Positions 51,678-61,090 of a DNA stretch of 64,000 bases are shown here, piece by piece. The notes below the pieces were generated by a model. It did not search any database, was not told where the DNA came from, and saw only the letters and a list, made by a program, of their open reading frames with translations. Both the position numbers and the translations under genes were made by a program. Numbering within the stretch: the first letter of the stretch is position 1; every line of letters begins with the position of its first letter. The DNA is from Aristolochia californica (taxonomy: Eukaryota; Streptophyta; Magnoliopsida; Piperales; Aristolochiaceae), in contig JARWKL010000007.1 of NCBI GenBank assembly GCA_029961685.1, forward strand, positions 22,453,013 through 22,517,012. Direction: 5' to 3'.

Positions 51678-54600
51678 ATGTTAAAGATTCAAATGACCTA
51701 TGGATCCAAAGCTTTTAGAGAGAGTAACAAACGCACAAAAAATTCTCAAGTGAACGTGCGGAGGATATTTACCCGAGTCTAACAAGTCATTATTTTACCC
51801 ATTTTCTAAAATTTGACCTAACAATCATAGATGATTGTAAAGTGATTTATCATGCGTAACGGGCTATATTTTTGTAAGAAATGACTTATGGATTGCAATT
51901 CAACACTCAGTTAAAAATCCTCGCTACCCATTTTTTCGAACGATTACAAAACCTGAGATATAAAAACTAAAAAGAGCTTACAATCCCAAAAAATTACAGA
52001 CACTCTTCGGAATTATCACTCTCTACATTTGTGCATTGTTCTTTTCCATTTTAGATGTACACTTTTTTCTTAAATCAAAACTTTGAGTTTTCGCTCTCCC
52101 TTCATCCCGAAAATAAAAAAGGCAAAAAGCTCACAAAAAAATAAAAAATTTATATTTGATGTATGGAAAAAATTTTAAACAATAAAAAATGTACATAAAG
52201 AAATTTATTCACACAACACAAATGAACACAAAATTTTTGTTATCCAAGTTTGGGAAATTCCACTAGTTTAACCCTAATAGATTGGAATTTTACAAGAAAG
52301 AGATTTCTTCTACACATGTTTTAAAAATGGATATGCATGTTTGAAACATGTTAAAGATTCAAATGAGCTATGGATGCAAAGATTTTAAAGAGAATAACAA
52401 ACGCTCAATGAATTCTCAAGTGAACTTGCGGTGGGATATTTACCCGAGTCAAACATGCCATTATTTTGCCCATTTACAAAAAGCTGACATAATAATCATA
52501 TATGATTGTATAGTGATTTATCATATGTAACGGGCTATATTTTCGTAAGAAATGACTTTTTGATTGAGAGTCAACGCTCAGTTAAAAATCCCACGCCTCC
52601 CCCTTTTCCCGACGATTGCAAAACCTGAGATATAGAAAAAAAAAAGTGCTTACAATCCCTAAAAATTATAGACACTCTTTGTAATTATCTCTCTCTACAT
52701 TTGTGCATTGTGCATTTCCGTTTTAGATGTATACATTTTTCTTAAATCAAAACTTCGAGTTTTTCGCTCTCCCTTCATCCCGTAAACAAAAAAAAGGCAA
52801 ATAGATGACAACAAAATGATAATTTTATAATTGATGTACGCAAAAATTTTAAAACAATAAAAAAATTAAATAAATTAAATTTATTCACACACCACAGAAG
52901 AACACAAAATTTTTGTTATCCATGTTTGGGAAATTCCACTAGTCCAACACTAATAGCTTGGAATTTTACATGAAGGAGATTTTTTCTACACATGTTTTAA
53001 AAATGGATATGCATGCTTGAAACATGTTAAAGATTCAAATGACCTATGGATCCAAAGCTTTTAAAGAGAATAACAAACGCTCATTAAATTCTCAAGTGAA
53101 CGTGCGGTGGGATATTTACCCGAGTCTAACAAGTCATTATTTTGCCCGTTTTCAAAAATTAGACCTTACAATCATAGATGATTGTAAAGTGATTTTTCGT
53201 GCGTAACGGGCTATATTTTTTTAAGAAATGACTTATGTATTGCAATTCAACACTCAGTTAAAAATCCTTCGCTACTCATTTTTTTGGACGATTGCAAAAC
53301 CTGAGATATAATAACTAAAAAGAGCTTACAATCCCTAAAAATTACCGACACTCTTCGGAATTATCACTCTCTACATTTGTGCATTGTGCTTTTCCATTTT
53401 AGATGTACCTTTTTTTTTTAAATCAAAACTTTGAGTTTTCGCTCTCCCTTCATCCCGAAAACTAAAAAGGCAAAAAGCTCACAACAAAATAAAAAATTTA
53501 TAGTTGATGTATGGAAAAAATTTAAAACAATAAAAAATGTAAAGAAAGAAAATTTATTCACACAACACAAATGAAGACAAAAGTTTTGTTATCCGAGTTT
53601 GGGAAATTCCACTAGTTTAACCCTAATAGATTGGATTTTTAGAAGAAAGAGATTTCTTCTACACATGTTTCAAAAATGGATATGCATGTTTGAAATATGT
53701 TAAAGATGCAAATGAGCTATGGATGCAAAGCTTTTAAAGAGAATAACAAATGCTCAACGAATTTCAAGTGAACTTGCCATGGGATATTTATCCGAGTCAA
53801 ACATGCCATTATTTTTCCCTTTTGCAAAAAGCTGACATAATAATCATAGATGATTGTAAAGTGATTTATCATGTGTAACGGGCTATATTTTAGTAAGAAA
53901 TGACTTTTGGATTTTGAGTCAACATTCAGTTAAAAATCCCCCGCCTCCCCCTTTTCCCGACGATCGCAAAACCTGAGATATAAAAACGAAAAAGTGCTTA
54001 CAATCCCTAAAAATTATAGACACTCTTTGGAATTATCTCTCTCTACATTTGTGCATTGTGCATTTCCGTTTTACATGCACACATTTTTCTTCAATCAAAA
54101 GTTCGAGTTTTTCGCTCTCCCTTCATCCCGTAAACAAAAAAAAGGCAAATAGATGACAACAAAATGATAATTTTATAATTGATGTACACAAAAACTTTAA
54201 AACAATAAAAAAAGTAAATAATGAAAATTTATTCACACACCATAAATGAACTCAAAAGTTTTGTTATCCATGTTTGGGAAATTCCACTAGTCCAACACTA
54301 ATATCTTGGAACTTTACATGAAGGAGATTTTTTCTACACATGTTTTAAAAATGGATATGCATGCTAGAAACATGGTAAAGATTCTAATGACCTATGGATC
54401 CAAACCTTTTAAAGAGAATAACAAACGCTCATTAAATTCTCAAGTGAACGAGCGGTGGGATATTTGCCCGAGTCAAACAAGCCAATAATTTGCCCATTTT
54501 CAAAAAGTTGACCTAACAATCATAGATGATTGTAAAGTGATTTGTCATGCGTAACGGGCTATATCTTTGTAAGAAATGATTTATGGATTGGAAGTCAACA

Positions 54601-55043
54601 CTCAGTTAAAAAATGCCCGCCTCCCCCTTTTCCCGACGATTGCAAAACATTAGATATAAAAACGAAAAAGTGCTTATGGTCCCAAAAAAGTACAGACACT
54701 CTTTAGAATTATCTCTCTCCACATTTCTGCATTGTGCATTTCCATTTTAGATGTACAGTTTTTTTCTAGATCCAAACTTTGAGTTTTCGCTCTTCCTTTA
54801 TCCTGTAAACAAAAAAGGCAAATAGATCACAACAAAATAAAAATTCTATAGTTGATGTGTGGAAAAATTTAAAACAATCACTATTGGAAATAAAAAATAT
54901 TTATTCATACACCACAAATGAACACAAAAGTTTTGTTATCCAAGTTTGGGAAATTCCATTAGTCCAACCCTAATAGCTTGGAATTTTACATGAAGGAGAT
55001 TTTTTCAACACATGTTTTAAAAATGGATATGCATGCTTGAAAC
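51678..55043 (+). repeat. ABABC pentamer higher-order unit
   Basis: Anchors 51678 A, 52348 B, 53024 A, 53697 B and 54372 C. Same order as the preceding pentamer, offset ~3.36 kb. The two B tails share AAATAGATGACAACAAAATG and TTTTATAATTGATGTAC, a private pair inside this unit (offset ~1,347 bp). Confidence 0.8.
53024..53206 (+). other. Representative recurrent 60-codon ORF (probably non-coding)
   Basis: From phase-zero ATG to TAA, 60 codons stay open here and in many other copies of the array, giving a family of related hypothetical peptides. I recognise no domain, signal peptide or catalytic motif. Subtype differences mostly change amino acids (Tyr/Cys, Phe/Val, Ser/Cys exchanges), the ATG is lost in some copies (59068, 49662, 44723), and indels break others. 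Upstream extensions and the overlapping 75-codon frame begin at TTG, not ATG. Best read as chance openness inherited by all copies; confidence that it is a real gene is very low. Confidence 0.15.
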
Positions 55044-57050
55044 ATGTTAAAGATTCAAATGACCTATGGATCCAAAGCTTTTAAAGAGAGTAACAAACCT
55101 CCATTAAATTCACAAGTAAACGTGTGGTGGGATATTTACCCGAGTCTAACAAGTCATTATTTTGCCCATTTTCAAAAATTAGACATAACAATCATAGATG
55201 ATTGTAAAGTGATTTATCATGCGTAACGGGCAATATTTTTGTAAGAAATGACTTATGGATTGCAATTCAACACTCAGTTAAAAATCCTCCTCTACCCATT
55301 TTTCCGGACGATTGCAAAACCTGAGATATAAAAATTAAAAAGAGCTTACAATCCCTAAAAATTACAGACACTCTTCGGATTTATCACTCTCTACATTTGT
55401 GCATTGTGCTTTTCCATTTTAGATGTACACTTTTTTCTTAAATCAAAACTTTGAGTTTTCGCTCTCCCTTCATCCCGAAAACAAAAAAGGCAAAAAGGTC
55501 ACAACAAAATAAAAAATTTATAGTTGATGTATGGAAAAAATTTAAAACAATAACAAATGTAAATAAAGAAATTTATTCACACAACACAAATGAACACAAA
55601 AGTTTTGTGATCCAAGTTTGGTAAATTCCACTAGTTTAACCCTAATAGCTTGGAATTTTACAAGAAAGAGATTTCTTCTACACATGTTTTAAAAATGGAT
55701 ATGCATGTTTGAAACATCTTAAAGATGCAAATGAGCTATGGATGCAAAACTTTTAAAGAGACCCTCATTAAATTCTCAAGTAAATTTGCGGTGGGATATT
55801 TACCTGAGTCAAACATGCCATTATTTTGCCCATTTGCAAAAATCTGGCATAATAATCATAGATGATTGTAAAGTGATTTATCATGGGTAACGGGCTATAT
55901 TTTTGTAAGAAATGACTTTTGGATTGGGAGTTAACACTCAGTTAAAAATCCCCCGCCTCCCCCTTTTCCCGACGATTGCACTGAGATATAAAAACGAAAA
56001 TGTACTTACAATCCCTAAAAATTACAGACACTCTTTGGAATTATCTCTCTCTACATTTTTGCATTGTGCATTTCCCTTTTATATGTACACATTTTTCTTA
56101 AATCAAAACTTCGAGTTTTTCGCTCTCCCTTCATCCCGTAAACAAAAAAAGGCAAATAGATCACAACAAAATGAAAATTTTATAGTTGATGTACGGAAAA
56201 AATTTAAAACAATAAAAAAAGTAAATAATTAAAATTTATTCGCACTCCACAAATAAACACAAAAGTTTTGTTATCTAAGTTTGGAAAATACCACTAGTCC
56301 AACACCAACACTTGGAATTTTACATGAAGGAGATTTTTTCCACACATGTTTTAAAAATGGATATGCATGCTAGAAACATGTTAAAGATTCAAATTACCTA
56401 TGGATCCAAAGCTTTTAAAGGGAATAAAAAACGCTCATTAAATTCTCAAGTGAACGTGCGGTGGGATATTTGCCCGAGTCAAGCAAGCCATTATTTTGCC
56501 CATTTTCAAAAAGTTGACCTAACAATCATAGATGATTGTAAAGTGATTTGTCATGCGTAACGGGCTATATTTTTGTAAGAAATGACTTATGGATTGGAAG
56601 TCAACACTCAGTTAAAAATCGCCCGCCTCCCCCTTTTCCCTACGATTGCAAAACATTAGATATAAAACTGAAAAATTGCATACGGTCGCTAAAAATTATA
56701 GACACTCTTTGGAATTATCTCTCTCTACATTTGTACGTTGTGCATTTCCATATTAGATGTACACTTTTTTCGTAATTCAAAACTTATAGTTTTCGCTCTC
56801 CCTTCATCCCGTAAACAGAAAAGGCAAATAGATCACAACAAAATAAAAAATTTATAGTAGATGTGTGGAAAAAATTTAAAACACTAACTAATGTAATTAA
56901 AAAATATTTATTCACACACCACAAAAGAACACAAAAGTTTTGTTATCCAAGTTTGGGAAATTCCATTAGTCCAACCCTAACAGCTTGGAATTTTACTTGG
57001 AGGAGATTTTTTCTACACATGTTTTAAAAATGGATATGCATGCTTGAAAC
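55044..57050 (+). repeat. ABC trimer higher-order unit
   Basis: Anchors 55044 A, 55716 B and 56378 C. The B copy has an ~11-bp loss (TTTTAAAGAGACCCTCATTA near 55,755) and private words CAAGTAAATTTGCGG and AAAATCTGGCATAATAATC, repeated in the B copy at 61770. The C copy is close to the C consensus throughout. Confidence 0.82.
56522..56539. other. Conserved 18-bp dyad (representative copy)
   Basis: ACAATCATAGATGATTGT is an inverted repeat with 8-bp arms (ACAATCAT / ATGATTGT) and a 2-bp AG spacer. It recurs at the same phase in most A and C copies of both arms, for example as ACAATCATCTATGATTGT at 11,916-11,933 in the reversed arm. B copies keep a shorter form with 6-bp arms (AATCAT AG ATGATT). 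A protein-binding or hairpin role is only inference. Confidence 0.75.
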
Positions 57051-59067
57051 ATGTTAAAGATTCAAAGGATCTTTGGATCCAAAGCTTTTAAAGAGAATAA
57101 ACACTCATTAATTTCTCAAATGAACATGCGGCGGGATGTTTACTCGAGTCTAACAAGTCATTATTTTGCCCATTTTCAAAAATTTGTTCTAACAATCATA
57201 GATGATTGTAAAGTGATTTATCATGTGTAACGGGCTATATTCTTGTAAGAAATGACTTATGGATTGCAATTCAACACTCAGTTAAAAATCCTCCGTCACC
57301 CATTTTTCCGAATGATTGCAAAACCTGAGATATAAAAACTAAAAAGAGCTTACAATCCCTAAAAATTACAAACACTCCTCGGAATTATCTCTCTCTACAT
57401 TTCTGCATTGTACTTTTCCATTTTAGATGTACACTTTTTTCTTAAATTAAAATTTTGAGTTTTCGCTCTACCTTTATCCCGAAAACAAAAACATGCAAAA
57501 AACTCACAACAAAATAAAAATTTTATAGTTGATGTATCAAAAAAATTTAAAACAATAAAAAATGTAAATTAATAAAATTTATTCACACAACACAAATGAA
57601 CACAAAATTTTTGTTATCCAAGTTAGGGAAATTCCTCTAGTTTAACCCTAATAGCTTGGAATTTTACAAGAAAGAGATTTCTTCTACACATGTTTTAAAA
57701 ATGGATATGCATGTTAGAAACATGTTAAAGATGCAAATGAGCTATGGACGCAAAGCTTTTATAAAGAATAACAAACTTTCATTAAATTCTCAAGAGAACC
57801 TGCGGTGGGATATTTACGCGAGTAAAAAATGCCATTATTTTGCCCGTTTGTAAAAAGCTGACATAATAATCATAGATGATTGTAAAGTGATTTATCATGC
57901 ATAACGGGCTATATTTTTATAAGAAATGACTTTTGGTTTGGGAGTCAACACTCAGTTAAAAATCCCTCGCCTCCCCCTTTTCCCAACGTTTGCAAAATCT
58001 GAGATATAAAAACGAAAAGGTGCTTACAATCCCTAAAAATTACAGACACTCTTTGGAATTATCTCTCTCTATATTTGTGCATTGTGCATTTCTGTTTTAG
58101 ATGTACACATTTTTCGTAAATCAAAACTTCGAGTTTTTCGCTCTCCCTTCATTCTGTAAACAAAAAAAAGGCAAATAGATCACAACAAAATGAAAATTTT
58201 ATAGTTGATGCATGGAAAAAATTTAAAACAATAAAAAAAGTAAATAAACAAAATTTTCACACTCCACAAATGAACACAAAAGTTTTTTTTCCAAGTTTGG
58301 GAAATTCCACTAGTCCAAAACTAATATCTTGGAATTTTACATGACGGAGATTTTTTCTACACATGTTTTAAAAATGGATATGCATGCTAGAAACATGTTA
58401 AAGATTCAAATGACCTATGGATCCAAATCTTTTAAGGAGAATAACAAACCCTCATTAAATTCTCAATTGAACGTGCAGTGGGATATTTGCCCGAAGCAAA
58501 GAAGCCATTATTTTTTCCATTTTCAAAAAGTTGACCTAACAATCATAGATGATTGTAAAGTGATTTGTCATGCGTAACGGGCTATATTTTTTTAAGAAAT
58601 GACTTAAGGATTGGAAGTCAACACTCAGTTAAAAATCGCCTACCTCCCCCTTTTCCCGATGATTGCAAAACATTAGATATAAAAACGAAAAAATGCTTAC
58701 GGTCCCTAAAAATTACAGACACTCCTTGGAATTATCTCTCTCTACATTTGTGCATTGTGAATTTCCATTTTAGATCTACACTTTTTTTATAAATCAGAAC
58801 TTTGAGTTTCCGCTGTCCCTTCATCCCGTCAACAAAAAAAGGCAAATAGATCACAATAAAATAAAAATTTTATAGTTGATATGTGGAAAAAATTTAAAAA
58901 AATAACTAAGGTAAATAAAAAATATTTATTCACACACCACAAATTAACACAAAAGTTTTGTTATCCAAGTTTGGGAAATTTCATTAGTCCAACCCTAATA
59001 GCTTGGAATTTTTCATGAAGGAGATTTTTTCTACACATGTTTTAAAAATGGATATGCATGGTTGAAA
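57051..59067 (+). repeat. ABC trimer higher-order unit
   Basis: Anchors 57051 A, 57722 B and 58395 C, period ~2,017 bp from the preceding trimer. The A copy is degenerate (CAAAGGATCTTTGG, GCGGGATGTTTACTCGAG). The B copy carries GAACCTGCGG and GCCCGTTTG, also found in the B copy at 63111. Confidence 0.82.
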
Positions 59068-61090
59068 CATCTTAAAGATACAAATGAACTATGGATCCAA
59101 AGCTTTTAAAGAGAATAACAAACGCTCATTAAATTCTCAAGTGAACGTGCGGTGGGATATTTACCCGAGTCTAACAAGTCACTATTTTGCCCATTTTCAA
59201 AAATTAGACCTAACAATCATAGATGATTGTAACGTGATTTATCATCCGTAACGGGCTATATTTTTGTAAGAAATGACTTATGGATTGCAATTCAATACTC
59301 AGTTAAAAATCCTTCGCCACCCATTTTTCCCTACGATTGCAAAACCTGAGATATAAAAACTAAAAAGAGCTTACAATCCCTAAAAATTAGAGTCACTTTT
59401 CGGAATTATCACTCTCTATATTTGTGCATAATGCTTTTCCATTTTAGATGTACACTTTTTTCTTAGATCAAAACTTTGAGTTTTCGCTCTCCCTTCATCC
59501 CGAAAACAAAAAACAGCAAAAAGCTCACAGCAAAATAAAAAAATTATAGTGGATGTATGGAAAAAATTTAAAACAATAACAAATATAAATAAAGAAAATT
59601 TATTCACACAACACAAATGAACACAAAAGTTTTTTTATCCAAGTTTGGAAAATTCCACTAGTTTAACCCTAATAGCTTGGAATTTTACAAGAAAGAGATT
59701 TCTTCTACACATGTTTTAAAAATGGATATGCATATTTGAAAGATGTTAAAGATGCAAATGAGCTATGGATGCAAAGCTTTTAAATAGAATAACAAACGCT
59801 CAATGAATTCTCAAGTGAACTTGCGGTTGGATATTTACCTGAGTCAAACTTGCCATTATTTTGCCCATTTGCGAAAAACTGACATAATAATCATAGATGA
59901 TTGTAAAGTTATTTATCATGCATAATGGGCTATTTTTTTTTGTAAGAAATGACTTTTGGATTGGGAGTCAACACTCAGTTAAAAATCCCCCGCCTCCCCC
60001 TTTTCCAGACGATTGCAAAACCTGAGACATAAAAAGGAAAAAGTGCTTACAATCCCTAAAAATTACAGACACTCTTTGGAATTATCTCTCTCTACATTTG
60101 TGTATTGTGCATTTCCGTTTTACATGTATACATTTTTCTTAAATCAAAACTTCGAGTTTTTCGCTCTCCCTTCATCCCGTAAACAAAAAAACGCAAATAG
60201 ATGACAACAAAATTATAATTTTATAATTGATGTATGCAAAAAATTTAAAACAATAAAAAATTAAATAAAGAAAATTTATTCACAGACCACAAATGAAAAC
60301 AAAAGTTTTGTTATCCATGTTTGGGAAATTCCACTAGTCCAACACTAATATCTTGGAATTTTACATGAAAGAGATTTTTTCTACACATGTTTTAAAAATG
60401 GATATGCATGCTAGAAACATGTTAAAGATTCTAATGACCTATGGATCCAAACCTTTTAAAGAGAATAACAAATGCTCATAAAATTCTCAAGTGAACGTGC
60501 GGTGGGATATTTGCCCGAGTCAAACAAGCCATTATTTTGCCCATTTTCAAAAAGTTGACCTAACAATCATAGATGATTGTGAAGTGATTTGTCATGCGTA
60601 ATGGGATATATCTTTGTAAGAAATGACTTATGGATTGGAAGTCAACACTCAATTAAAAATCGCCCGCCTCGCCCTTTTCCCGAAGATTGCAAAACATTAT
60701 ATATAAAAACGAAAAAGTGCTTATTGTCCCAAAAAATTGAAGACACTCTTTGGAATTATCTCTCTCCACATTTGTGCATTGTGCATTTCCATTTTAGATG
60801 TACACTTTTTTCCTAGATCAAAACTTTGAGTTTTCGCTCTCCCTTGATCCCGTAAACAGAAAAGGAAAATAGATCACAACAAAATAAAAATTTTAGAGTT
60901 GATGTGTGGAAAAATTTAAAACAATAACTAATGTGAATAAAAAATATTTATTCATACACCACAAATGAACACAAAAGTTTTGTTATCCAACTTTGGGAAA
61001 TTTCTTTAGTCCAACCCTAATAGCTTGGAATTTTACATGAAGGAGATTTTTTTTACACATGTTTTAAAAATGGATATGCATGCTTGAAAC
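59068..61090 (+). repeat. ABC trimer higher-order unit
   Basis: Anchors 59068 A (phase-zero ATG changed to ATC), 59743 B and 60419 C. The C copy carries ATTCTAATGACC and CCAAACCTTTTAAAGAG, shared with the C copies at 54372 and, in part, 47642. Confidence 0.82.
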
